A stretch of 64,000 nt of DNA from NCBI GenBank assembly GCA_038380435.1, contig JAWZYU010000013.1, forward strand, positions 13,777,901 to 13,841,900. The letters run 5' to 3'. The notes under the pieces were generated by a model. That model made no database searches and was not told the origin of the DNA. It saw only the letters and a program-made list of their open reading frames with translations. Below, one piece after another: positions 47,360-58,244 of this stretch. Source of the stretch: Ryuthela nishihirai. Lineage: Eukaryota; Arthropoda; Arachnida; Araneae; Heptathelidae. Position numbers and translations under genes: made by a program. Positions within the stretch are counted from its first letter, which is position 1. Each line of letters starts with the position of its first letter.

Positions 47360-48170
47360 GTTGTAGAGCAATCAAATGAGCATGTCAGAGTCTGACTGAT
47401 TCGGAACCAAAGTGGCTAGGACTGTAAATGCCTCCCGATCAGTGCTTTCAAGACTTATGTAGATGGTCCCAACAGGCAGGAGAAGCTAGCCATAGCTCAG
47501 TGCAAAATCATCCAAGAATGACAAAAGTGCAGAATAACTGCTATCTCATGCTAACATCCTGACATTATAGGATGATGTCAGCCAGGCAACTCTCTCTGGA
47601 GCCATTCTGAAACCATTGGGAGGATAGTTTTGAGTTAACTGTTTACTAGGCTTCAAAAGAGAGGGCATGTGTGGGATGTGCTGGGGAGATGAATTACAAG
47701 TTGTCAACCCCCTTCCTAGAACCATTCATGAACTCTGATATCTGGGATCTATTGCCATCAAACCTTGTGTGCTCACAAAGTTTGGTGGCAATATATCCCA
47801 CTCTTGCTGCCATATGTCTGGTAAACAATATGAGTTGTTGTTGTGAGGTTTGTGTAGTTGTTTGATGTCATCATACTTCACATTAACCTCTCCTTCTATT
47901 GAAACAGGTTCCTTAGCTATGGCCACTCCTGCATTCATTTGTATAACCCATAGAAATCATTAAATTAGTTTGCTCTATGCCTCACTGTTTATTGTGCTAT
48001 ATAACAATGCATTGCCACTCTAAATATCAATTTGTTTAACAATTTTTGAGATATTATAGAATTTATATACTGTGCTTAACTTTCAGACACCAGTGTGTAT
48101 ATTTGCATGACAACTATTTTGCAAATACCAGATAAAAATCCCCTTGTTGGAGGTTTATATACTGTCCCTC
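47360..48170. other. GUSB intron: nothing recognised
   Basis: No exon, SINE or transposon end recognised; the frames present show no family motif. Confidence 0.45.
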
Positions 48171-48174
48171 TTAT

Positions 48175-48962
48175 TGTGATGCCTCATTGTTCACTATTGC
48201 TTTACCTTAACCAGTTTTGTTTAATTTACGTTATATTTATCATTTTGGGGATTTTTATTTCCTTTTTGGCATCACAGCGCTCATTTCCAATAGTTAGGAG
48301 TTGCGCATGTGCAACTCCGATCTTCCAACTGTCTCCCGCTAAACACGTGCACAAGGACACGCCCCCTCTTGCGTCATAGCTTGCGTCGTTCATCACTTTA
48401 TGTTAATGTCGTTCCCGACATGCATCCAGCTCTTGTCTTTTAAAACCGGTGACCTGCGAGTCACAGCAGCGGATAGAGTGCAGAGGCACTCAGAGAGTGG
48501 AGTTAGAAGCGGATAGAGTGCAGAGGCACTCAGCAGAAGCAGAGAGTGGAGTTAGAAGCACATAGAGTGCAGAGGCACTCAGGGAGTGTAGGCATAGAGT
48601 GCAGAGGCACTGAGTTTGATGTATCTTCTTCATTGATGTCTTGGTGAGTTGAACTATTTTGGAAATAAATCTGTTTGTTATTTTAAACCTTTTGAGTCTG
48701 TACAATTTTCTCTCTTGAGCAACGCGCATTTAGATTGATAGTATTTATACTCTTTTTTTTTTTGACAATCAATTTTGATTCTAACTATTTACTCATTAAG
48801 GCTTGCTGGCATTTTGAACCCTACTTTAAACTTAGTCTACTTTTTTGGCAATTTGTTAATTATTGCCTGGTGCCCGTATCGGCTATCTGGAGCATAAAAC
48901 TAATTGGATCAAAAGAAGGGTCCAACTTTAAAGCATTATTGCATATTATTTGGAGCGTTACA
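48175..48962 (+). mobile_element. Solo LTR, copy 2
   Basis: Starts TGTGATGCC and ends GGAGCGTTACA. It is flanked by TTAT at 48171-48174 and 48963-48966, an exact 4-bp duplication. Same family as 14609-15351, sharing CACAGCGCTCATTTCCAA, GGACACGCCCCCTCTTGC and TTTGGCAATTTGTTAATTAT. AATAAA at 48664-48669. Longer than copy 1 mainly through a tandem repeat at 48475-48612. Confidence 0.9.
48475..48612 (+). repeat. Minisatellite inside the LTR
   Basis: Four copies of ATAGAGTGCAGAGGCACT joined by variable spacers such as CAGAGAGTGGAGTTAGAAGC. The equivalent stretch of LTR copy 1 (14930-14975) is only a short GAGA run, so the array expanded in this copy or lineage. Confidence 0.85.
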
Positions 48963-49089
48963 TTATTCCTCAAACAGTGGATAATACTAAATTGTATATA
49001 AAAACAGCAAGGACATCACAATTATGACAAAGAAAACAAAAGGAGTATATGATTCATAAACCTCTGGTGAATATGGGAATCTTGTTTTC

Positions 49090-49815
49090 AAACAGAATAA
49101 AGTTTTTGGTTTACTGACTTTTGCACTCTTTAATAAAAAGCTTTAATTCAAACTAATGGATGACTAGGAAAATGCAAACAGCAGCAATTTATTAGTAATT
49201 ATACAAAATAAAAAGTGCTCATCTTTTATTCCTTAAAATGAAAAAGAAGCTTTTCTCACACCCCTCAGAAAATGGAGCATATTATTGCTGTCAGTGGTAT
49301 CTCTTGACAATCTACCACCAGAAACCAAGCAAAATTGCAAAATTCATTAAAAGTTTTGCGTTTCTATATTTAATGCCCTCTAACAATACAAATATAAATT
49401 ATCTAAGGATTTAAAAAATATGAATTATATTTCATTAGTAGCTATTAAACTAAAAAAGAATTTTTCTCATTATCTCTTAAAACAAAACAAAAAAGTTGCA
49501 TTTTCCCACCCACCTTGGGTAAGATGGGCAACTCATTGTTTACAATGTAAACCTTATGCCCTTCACATTCCACTACCAAATTTTCACATTTCTAGCATAA
49601 CAGCCATTGCTTACAATATTTGTTTAAATTTTACAGTTTTAATCTTTTTTCTACCATTTTAGGGTGAAATTTAAATTTTTTGGAGATTCGGAAAGTGCAA
49701 ATTGTAATATTTCATCAATACTTATCCAACACAAAGAGAATTTTTTCATCAGTTCTAAGAACAAAAAAAATGTTTAATGTTTACAAAAATTAAAGAAAGA
49801 CAACAAAGTGAAAAC
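49090..49815 (+). repeat. Copies of dispersed repeat R300
   Basis: Two or three head-to-tail degenerate units of about 300 bp with TTTTCCCACCCACCTTGGGT, CACTACCAAATTTTCACATT, GCAAATTGTAATATTTCATC and GAAAGACAACAAAGTGAAAA, parallel to 61385-62087. Confidence 0.65.
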
Positions 49816-49861
49816 ATAATCTTGATTTTGTTAAGTGAGATAAAAGAAACATCTTTGTCTT

Positions 49862-49920
49862 ATCCAAGTTGATCCCTCTGATTCATAGCCAAGAAAACGA
49901 ACCACTCGGCCACAGGGACA
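49862..49920 (-). repeat. SINE-B head fragment
   Basis: Short reversed piece of a SINE-B tRNA-like head: GATCCCTCTGATTCATAGCC to CCACTCGGCCACAGGGA. Confidence 0.45.
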
Positions 49921-50359
49921 TAGTGTACATATTTTATACATAAACTATTTGCTAAAAGCACAAAAATAAAATGCACTTCTCAAAATATATTTGGACAAAT
50001 GTAATCAAATTTCACAGGAAGATACAAAGATAATGTTGTTATAAGTCATGAAAATTTGGACCAAAATGATTTAGCAGATCTGAGAATGGTCAAATCCATG
50101 ACTCTTAATCAGTGAATCAAGGCCTATTTTTTTCCCTTATAACTAATATCATTTATCATAATATTCTGCAAATCTGGGAAAAAAAGCAAACTTGGATTGG
50201 CAAGGTCTACTATATTTGATATAAATTAACTAGCTTATAATTTCATCCATAATTGTATTATAATTTCCTATTACACTGTTTAACATAAGTTGAGTACCAC
50301 ATTATTTGAAGTGCTTTGATTTGGCTATCCAAAAATGGCCAATATCACAACTGATATTA

Positions 50360-50566
50360 ATAATAATAATAAATACCCCCTGAAGCAGCTGCTTGCCACA
50401 GAGGTCTGACAGGAGCCTCTCAGTTTATATGCCACAGTAGGAGATCTGAGAGGATGGCAGGACCTCAGCAGAAAAACGATACACACATCCATGCCTAATC
50501 CGGGGCTCGAACCCAGGTCCCTTAGATCAGTAGCCAAGCGTGCTAACATTCGGCCATGGGACGGCT
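50360..50566 (-). repeat. SINE-B, full copy with 12-bp target duplication
   Basis: Minus-strand SINE-B, about 207 bp, between CAACTGATATTA at 50348-50359 and 50567-50578 (exact). The reversed head has GGGGCTCGAACCCAGGTCCC (B-box) and GCCAAGCGTGCTAACATTCG (A-box). The body has GACAGGAGCCTCTCAGTTTA and TGAGAGGATGGCAGGACCTC. Confidence 0.95.
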
Positions 50567-50839
50567 CAACTGATATTAGTCTAATTGGGATCTGTTATTC
50601 TTTGAAACTAAATCACCTTCACATACCTGTCAGTGGACAAGTTTAAACAGTTCCCTGTGTAAGAGCAAAGCTGACCTTCAGTAATTACTTTAGAATTGCT
50701 AATTTAACACTCCTCACTATTAAAGCATGTTGGTACTAAGCATTCTATTTCCACAGTGCTTATAATCAATTTAAATGTTTCTTTTACATCCTCTGTTTCT
50801 TTGCTTTTAGTTACACTGTAAATGTCCTATACCATGTTT

Positions 50840-51275
50840 AAAGAATCTGAATACTACATAAACAAGATAACAGGAAACTAGATGCTTTTGATTCTAGATG
50901 CTTACGCAGTATCTTGGGTATTAGGTGGTTCAACTTTGTAACTAATGATGAGGTTAGGCAAAGGAGTCGGCAACCTCCTTTAAGCAGCATATTGTGCAGA
51001 GAGAGACTCCGTTGGTTTGGCCATGTTGCCCGTATGGATAATTATAGATTGGCGAATAGGGTTATGAACAGTGTACCTAAAGGCTTCAGAAAGAGGGGGA
51101 GACCTAGGATGCAGTGGGTAGACAATGTCAAACAGGACCTTATTAGAATTGGTGTGCAGTGGCCAGATGTAACAGATGTAGCTCAGGACAGACTTGCTTG
51201 GAGAAATAAATTGCATGGTCTGGTTGGACCTCTGTAGCCCGTGGCTGCTTGAGGATGATGATGATGATGATGAAC
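50840..51275 (+). mobile_element. LINE 3' end, 5' truncated
   Basis: Plus strand: GIRWFNFVTNDEVRQRSRQP, then LSSILCRERLRWFGHVARMD, then RGRPRMQWVDNVKQDLIRIG, ending GLVGPL and TAG. This is the C-terminal tail of an endonuclease/RT LINE polyprotein and is uninterrupted for 107 codons. It is followed by a GATGATGATGATGATGATGA microsatellite, a common 3' tail for such LINEs. Same family as 3187-3628 and probably 59760-61370. Confidence 0.85.
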
Positions 51276-51765
51276 TATAATGCCAATGGCTAGTACCATA
51301 GCTGATTACAACCTGTCATTATTTGAACTTGTTACCTTCACAAAAGTCATCAAGTTCAGTGATTTATAAGTTTTAGTGTTTCTTTGTATGGTAGTATAGG
51401 TACCTTCATGAACTGCTTATGGTCTATTACTGTAACATTCCACCACAAACTTGATTCAATTACAGGCACTTATATAAGAATATTTAACTTACGACTCATT
51501 TATGTCTAATCCACTAAGGTATTGCTAGATCAATCTATCATATCTATAACATAAATCTCATGAATCATTACATAATGCAAGGTTTGGTGAGATACTGTCC
51601 ACAGCTGAAACACTCCACAGTTGTGTGTTATATAACAATGCATTGCCATAGGCATATGCCAAATTTATCATAGGTCATGATTAATTCCATTGGTGGTATG
51701 AACATCAAGTGGAGTATATATCTATATTAATTTTTGACTTTACAACATGGCTTTTCCATTTTAAT

Positions 51766-54531
51766 TACACCCAATTCTGTTTTTACAAGGTAGATAGGTT
51801 CCCGAAAAAACCATGTAAAAAAATACAGTGCACATGAAAAAATAGAAGATTGGTTCCAGATGTGAAAACCCAGTACAAATAATAAGTTGTTTTCCAACAA
51901 ATCATATCAAAATTATTAATTAAATCTTTGATTTTTATTAATTTAAACACATTTTTTATTTTATAAACATAAAGATAATTTTATGTACATAAAGTAAATT
52001 ATCCTTCATAAAGAAAATAATAAGTCTAATTCAAGAATACAAAAGTGCAAAAAAATATGACTTACATATGCTTATTAACTAGATTTTATTCATTGTCACT
52101 TTCTGACAATAGACACATTCGTTTGCATAAGACTGGAATTAAATCACTTTCATCGCTTGAAACATTTTAGCCATCGTGTTAATACTCCAATGGTGAAATG
52201 CTACCTGTGGCATGGGGGACCAAATTATCACTTGTTTCCAGCGATTCTGAACATTTGATTAGTTTTGACAATGAACTCTGTAATCAATCGTTGAGATCCT
52301 GCTTTGATAATTCTTCTTGATTGTATAATTCTTGATAATGCACCATACATGACTTCAGTTCATATTTAAACTGCTCAGCTCTTTCGACAATGGGATCATG
52401 TGTAAGAAAATGACTTTCCAATTTATTAGCCATTTGAAGCCCTTCTTTAATTATACCTGCAGTGAGTGGAACCTCTTCATCACCATCAGTTTTCTTTTTC
52501 ATCAAGAGTCTCAAGGACAACTTCTATTATTTCATCTTCCCTAAGAGCTTTGTTAACCAGCAATTCATCAATATCTGCAAATGATAAATTATTGAATCCT
52601 TCTCCACCAACTGCATATGCTAAATTGATGATATTAGAATATTGAGTTGTATTTGGGGGTACAGGAGCTTTGCTTTTTTACACATTCTGGCAAAATAGCT
52701 TTCCAACATGTGTTTAAAGTCGATGGTTTTAATTCTGATAAGGTAAATCCAGCATGTCTGATACAATCTAAAATAGAAAATTTCTTCCACACATCAATAA
52801 CTGTTAGTGTTTTATTCTCATCTAGTTTATCGAAAATTATTGGAATGTTCGTCTTACCTAGTAAGTTTTAAATGTGGCAATTATACCCTGATCTAGTGGT
52901 ATTAAGGATGTCATATTAAGTGGCAGAAAACAAAATTGCACATTTGGTTGTCCGAAAACAGGATGGCCAGGTGCATTGTCTATAATCATTATAACTTTAA
53001 ATTCGAGATTTTTTTTTCCTTCAAATAGTGTTTAACTTCTGGAACAAAACATTTATGAAACCATTCATTAAAACTCTCTTTTGCAGCCCAGGCTTTTTTG
53101 TTTGTCATCTAATACACTGGCAATTTATTCAAATCTACACCTTTCATTGACCCTGGTCTTAGGGATCGATTGATGAGCAGCAGTTTTAACATATGATCTC
53201 CTGATGCATTGCTCCAAAATAGAAAGGTCACACGATCCTTAGCTGCTTTAAAGCCACCAATAGTTTCTGATGATTTTGCTACGTAGGTTCTACTCGGCAT
53301 TTTTTTTACCAAAAAAGACCAGTTTCATCTGTATTCCAAACTTGATCAGGAGTCATCCACCTTCTTCAATGATTTGGGCCAATTTTGGACAAAATTCTTT
53401 AGCAGTTGGCTCATCTGCAGATGCAACTTCACCTTTTATCTTTACATTATGAAACGTGTGTCTTTGAAGAAATTCTGCAAACCAAATTGTACTTGCAGAA
53501 AATTCATAATTTTTGTTTAACTGAGCTGATGTGGTTGGTTCCATTTCTTGTATCTGCTTATATATTCATAATGCCATCTGTTTGATGGTATTTCCATCTA
53601 GAGGTATTCTTTTTTTTGCAATTATCTACTATCCGCATTACTAGTGCCTTTTCCATCTTCACTTTTACAATATCTCTCGTGTACGATGATGACTTAGGGC
53701 TCAATTTTGTTCCAGAAAGCATAGATTTTCTAATAGCATCTTCATTTTTCTTGATGGTTCTTACAGTAGCTTCATTCAAACCAAAATATTTACCTATGGA
53801 TGTTGAACCTTCTCCAGTTGCAGGACGATCTAAGATTTGATCTTAGTATCCAAAGAGATAGCTTTGCTTTTCTGTTTTTGTATAGTTAAATTATCCGACA
53901 TAATGGTAAAGCTTACGAAAAATATTTGAATTTTAGTTAATAAATCAGATGATGAAAAATTGTAAATTACCTATCAGCAAACTTTAATAAATTTATATCA
54001 CGTACACAAGACTTCAAAAAACAAAACGAAATTTTTTTGATTTCTTCTATTAAACATCTAAACACTTCCAACTTTAAACACGAAATGAGAGACCAAGACT
54101 AACGTATGTATGAAGATAAAACTGAGGGGAATTCCTGGAACTGAATGTTGCCACTTTATTCCGAATTAAGTAGGTTTTATACAATTTTTACATAAAATAG
54201 AGAAAACTTGTGAGTTATGTTAGTGTAGTTTTTATTTTGGAGATTATAGTGCACAAAATGTGTATCTACAGTACATTTTCAAAGTTAAAATTACTCGAAA
54301 AATGTGACCATAAAAGCGGCACCTTTGTTATAAACGTAAATTCTGTTAATTTTTTCTTGAATAGGAATATTTTTTCAGAATTAAATTCAAATGGAGTTTT
54401 TTAAAAAGGTGCTGTTTGAACCGTGTTAGATCAAAATAAATTGTGTAAAAAGAGAATTGAAATTTTTTCTAAACCATGTTAAATCAAAATTGTTTAAAAA
54501 AAAAATACGTGTAAAAACAGAATTGGGCGTA
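51766..54531 (-). mobile_element. Tigger/pogo transposon, 2.77 kb, decayed
   Basis: Terminal inverted repeats TACACCCAATTCTGTTTTTA (51766-51785) and TAAAAACAGAATTGGGCGTA (54512-54531), with TA at both ends. The minus-strand transposase starts MSDNLTIQKQKSKAISLDTK (about 53900). It continues with the CENP-B-like helix-turn-helix GEGSTSIGKYFGLNEATVRT, then QVWNTDETGLFW and KKMPSRTYVAKSSETIGGFK around the first catalytic Asp, GHPVFGQPNVQFCFLPLNMT, and an acidic tail. At least eight stops or frameshifts. It lies in the GUSB intron and shares that gene's strand. Confidence 0.9.
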
Positions 54532-54656
54532 TTTTCATTTTAGAGTTGATGAATATTTGTATTGCATAGTGCACATAGTGAATTTCATAAAATTTTAACT
54601 TTTATACTGTAACATCTTTTAAATTACACATAATAGTTTATAATCAAGCTACTAAC

Positions 54657-54833
54657 CATGTGGAGTCCAGTTATAGTGTCAGCTCCATATTCTGACATCA
54701 TTATTGGTTTCTGATATTTCTGGTAAGCTGTATTAAAATAACTGATCATTAAAGGAAATATAGTTTCAGTTGATCCAACATCACTGTACCATGCAAAGTA
54801 GTGGTTTAACATGATAAAATCCATATACTTGCC
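54657..54833 (-). CDS. GUSB: Beta-glucuronidase exon with catalytic nucleophile
   Basis: A 177-bp phase-0 exon (59 codons) flanked by a TTTCAG acceptor and a GTTAGT donor. It reads GKYMDFIMLNHYFAWYSDVG near its start and KYQKPIMMSEYGADTITGLH near its end. SEYGA is the GH2 beta-glucuronidase nucleophile motif; its Glu corresponds to Glu540 of the human enzyme. The Tyr-rich YFAWYSD segment occupies the place of the human active-site tyrosine region. The exon is undamaged. The intron that follows is about 9.8 kb and contains the Tigger element, a solo LTR and a mariner. Confidence 0.93.
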
Positions 54834-55499
54834 CTGAAACAAAAAAAAAAGTTCTTATTACACAATATATTATTTCAATTCTTTACAGTTAGCATAATTC
54901 AAAAATGTCTTTATTAGAGCCAATTTATTTTGATAAAACATTACAAGATTAAAGATGCTTTTATTATATTCATTCTATTCTAGTTTCAGGTCACACTTGA
55001 TCACAATTCCCAATAAGCTTGTAGAGCTAACTATATAGCTTCAAAATAATTGAATCCTATTAATTTATTACATAGTTAAAACTTTCACAGAGTAAATAGA
55101 ACAATTTGCAGCTTTTAATCTCAAAAATTTATTGAATTATCTTAGCTATTTTGGGATTAACTTGTAAATAGAGATACTGCTAGAAAAATTTCAACCACTA
55201 GAGCCTTAGTCAATATGATGGGAAATGGAGCATTTGCCTATCAAAATGGAGATGGGTTCATAAAAAATGTATATGGGAAGATTGCATATTTATTAAAACA
55301 GGCATTTAACATAGTGACATGATAGAGCTAGCAAAAATCAGTACAAAGTGCCATGCTGCTGACTGATACATCAGTAGTCACAGTCAGCGTTGCTGAACAT
55401 TTCACACAGTGTATCATAACCTAGTAGCATTAATAAGGTAGTTCTTCAATCCTAAGATCTAGAAGACTATGTGGCAAAGATGTGGACCATGTAAAAGCC

Positions 55500-56640
55500 A
55501 AGAAGGCCCTATATGGTCACAAAATAAAGTTGGAAACACAGCATGAGTTTTAAGAGTTCGTAAAGGTTCACTATAAATGCTGTAGGCAAAGGTACATATA
55601 TACAACAGCTGTGGTGTTAAAGTTTCCAAAGGATTTTTGCAGAAGGAATAAAAGAAGCACTTACTTAGAGTTGACTTCAATGCATTAGCATTGCGGTAAA
55701 GTCAGCTTCCGGTTCTCCTCTTCCTTTGATGGCTGTCGTATGCACGGGAGACACACGACCAGTTTCGCTGCTTACTCAGCAGCAGCTTTTTCAAGTGTAA
55801 GGTCAAAGTTTGTTATATACCACCTGAGGTTGGGATAAACTCTCATTTTTAATAATTTTCAGAATGGTTTTGTCTGCTTTAATTGGGACTTTATAGTTGT
55901 ATGGTTTCATAATAGCTTGTAGCATTCATACGAGCCACAGTATGTTTGGGACAGCTTGTGTGAATTTGGGTTTGTTATTTTGAGATGCTGGGGTTTGGGA
56001 TGACACTTTCTGTTGGAAGGTGGCTTCTTTTTCTAATATTCTGATAAACTCAGGTTTGTAACCCTCTTCTTTGGCTAAAGAGTGGATATGTGAACACTCT
56101 TTTTTGAAGTATAGTTTATTAAAGGAATATCTTTCATTTCTGATGAATACTGCATGGATGGCCGATTTTTTATATCTCCTAGGTTGATTAGAGAGTGCCG
56201 GAATCAGGATCATAGGTGCAGATGGTTTTCAATAAACTCCGAAGTCAAGGGAATGATCTGCTCAATGAATTTTAAAGTCCATAAATGGGAGAGTTTAATC
56301 GATTTCTTGTTCCAGTGTAAATTTTATAGTTGGGAAATCTGTATTTAGTTTTCCCTGGAGATTCTCCAGATTTATTTTGGTAGGTTCGTAAAAAATTAGG
56401 ATATTGTCGATGTATAATCCCCAAAATCCAATTTCCAGTCCTAAAGGCTGAATAATTTTATTTTCAATGGTACTTATCATGATATCTGCAGGTAAACAAG
56501 AAAGTGGGGACCGCATTGGTACACCAAATATTTGTTTATATATATATTTTTGATTTGAAAGTGATTGTTTTGGATGACAAAGTTCAGTGTCTGCAGGATT
56601 GCATTGATTTGCATCCAAAGATAAAGTAAGTGATTTAAAT
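55500..56640 (-). mobile_element. Penelope-like element, minus copy
   Basis: The minus strand encodes KQIFGVPMRSPLSCLPADIM, then LGLEIGFWGLYIDNILIFYE and PTKINLENLQGKLNTDFPTI. These are the later RT motifs of Penelope-like elements, with YIDN in place of the catalytic YxDD. Downstream are a segment SAIHAVFIRNERYSFNKLYF (about 56100-56160) and a 3' region with CAGCAGCAGCTTTTTCAAGT and TAAAGTTTCCAAAGGATTTT, shared with the plus copy. Confidence 0.8.
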
Positions 56641-56685
56641 TGAAAGATAAAGTACGTGATTTAAATTCAAAGATAAAGTACGTTT
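56617..56685. repeat. 26-bp tandem repeat at the Penelope junction
   Basis: Two full and one partial copies of AAAGATAAAGTACGTGATTT plus AAATTC, located exactly between the two inverted Penelope-like copies. Confidence 0.85.
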
Positions 56686-56739
56686 CAAAATACTGCAAGA
56701 ATTCAAAAATAACCAGATAAATCAAATAGTCACCATCAA

Positions 56740-57965
56740 TGATATGGACTTCAAAAAATAAACTTGAAACTGTGATTCAAGACCTTAATTTTGCTCTAAT
56801 AAAAAAAGACCTCCACTGATGCTACCCTTGCTAAATTCACAAATATTAAAAATAATCAAATTCTGCCACCCAACATACAGAAAGCTTGCATACCACCACT
56901 ATACCCAGGTTTATCTCAGCTCTTTGTCAAAATTAGAATTCATCAAGGAGCACCATTTCAATCATGGTCTCAAAATGTAGAGCACCAATGTACCGACTTG
57001 AAAAAGCACTATATCATCACCTGAAAGAATTTTTCATCCTAACAATCTACATGCTCACATTACCTCTCAATTGTATCAATAAATTAAAAGAGCTTCCTAT
57101 CACTTCTGAATTAAAGATGGCTTCATTTGATATTGTTGCCTTATTTCCAAATACCCCGGTCTCAGAAGTACTCAAAATTATTGAGAAGACCATCACCAAT
57201 AATAGTGTAGCCACCACTGACCTGATCTTGCACAATCCTGCAGACACTGAACTTTGTCATCCAAAACAATCACTTTCAAACCAAAGATATATAAACAAAC
57301 ATTTGGTGTACAAATGGGCTTGACCTGATCTTGCACAATCCTGCAGACACTGAACTTTGTCATCCAAAACAATCACTTTCAAACCAAAGATATATAAACA
57401 AACATTTGGTGTACAAATGGGCTCCCAGCTTTCTTGTTTACTTGCAGATATCACGATAAGGACAATTGAAGATAAAATTATTCAGCTTTTAGGACCAGAA
57501 ATCGAATTTTGGGGATGATACATTAATAATATCCTAATTTTTTTACAAGATCTACGAAAATAAATCTGGAGAATCTCCAATGAAAACTAAATGCAGTTTT
57601 TCCCAACTATAAATTTTACACTGGAACAAGAAATCGATAAAACTCTCCCACTTCTGGACTTAAAATTCATCGAGCAGATCATTCCCTTGACTTCACAGTT
57701 TATCGAAAACCAACAACGTTAACCACTTCCATGTGACCCAAATTTTAACCTTACACTTGAAAAAGCTGCTGACGAATAAGTAGAAAAACAGTTGTGTGCC
57801 TCTCATGCACACAACAGCCATCAAAGAGGAGAACTGGAAGCTGACTTGACTGCAATGCCGACACATTGAAGTCAACTCTAAGTAAGTGCTTCTTTCATTC
57901 CTTCCGCAAAAATCCTTTGGACACTTTAACAACACCAAACAGCATTTATAGTGAACCTTTATGAG
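56740..57965 (+). mobile_element. Penelope-like element, plus copy
   Basis: The plus strand reads ELKMASFDIVALFPNTPVSE (first catalytic Asp motif, F-D-I-V), then pieces of the RT core (LLGPEIEFWG-like, ENLQ-KLNAVFPNYKFTLEQE-like). The 3' region CTTACACTTGAAAAAGCTGC to AAAATCCTTTGGACACTTTA is the reverse complement of the left copy's. With that copy it forms a head-to-head pair. A 103-bp segment is tandemly duplicated inside. Confidence 0.8.
57218..57423 (+). repeat. Perfect 103-bp tandem duplication
   Basis: 57218-57320 and 57321-57423 appear identical, starting TGACCTGATCTTGCACAATC and ending GTACAAATGGGCT. It lies inside the plus Penelope-like copy, which is otherwise degenerate, so the duplication is young. 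Confidence 0.92.
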
Positions 57966-58103
57966 CCCTATGTGGTATTAGGTCATAATTTAATGGCCAC
58001 TGAAAGTACATATATGTGTACAATATAAACTCTCAGTATGTTCAATATATTAAAGTTTAGTATATGTTACATAATAATTAATAAATATTTATCAAATACT
58101 TAC

Positions 58104-58188
58104 AATTTTTTCTGTCTCAAGATCTGCATTTAAAGCAGCAGTAACAGGTCGAGAAGGATCAAGCTGTTTAGTATATGACACCACATTT
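58104..58188 (-). CDS. GUSB: Beta-glucuronidase exon (fourth from 3' end)
   Basis: An 85-bp minus-strand exon with a TTTTAG acceptor and a GTAAG donor. It begins with the last base of a codon and reads NVVSYTKQLDPSRPVTAALN, then ADLETEKI. The TKxLDPSRPVT stretch is typical of animal GUSB in the glycoside hydrolase family 2 barrel. The enzyme removes terminal beta-D-glucuronic acid from glycosaminoglycans in the lysosome. The upstream part of the gene, with the N-terminal sandwich domain, the first half of the barrel and the acid/base Glu of the NEP motif, was not found between here and base 64000, so it probably lies outside the window. A decayed mariner copy begins about 60 bp upstream of the acceptor. 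Confidence 0.88.
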
Positions 58189-58244
58189 CTAAAAGAAATG
58201 ATTTATATAAATGTGATATAAAAAATTTGCATTTTAAACACACT

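Noticed and set aside
50914..51237. 107-codon frame as a gene
   Set aside because: The tail motif recurs at 3187-3628 and is followed by a GAT microsatellite, as expected for a 5'-truncated LINE.
32114..58188. Other GH2 enzyme (beta-galactosidase or beta-mannosidase) instead of beta-glucuronidase
   Set aside because: The NKKGIFTR and SEYGA blocks are specific to beta-glucuronidases.
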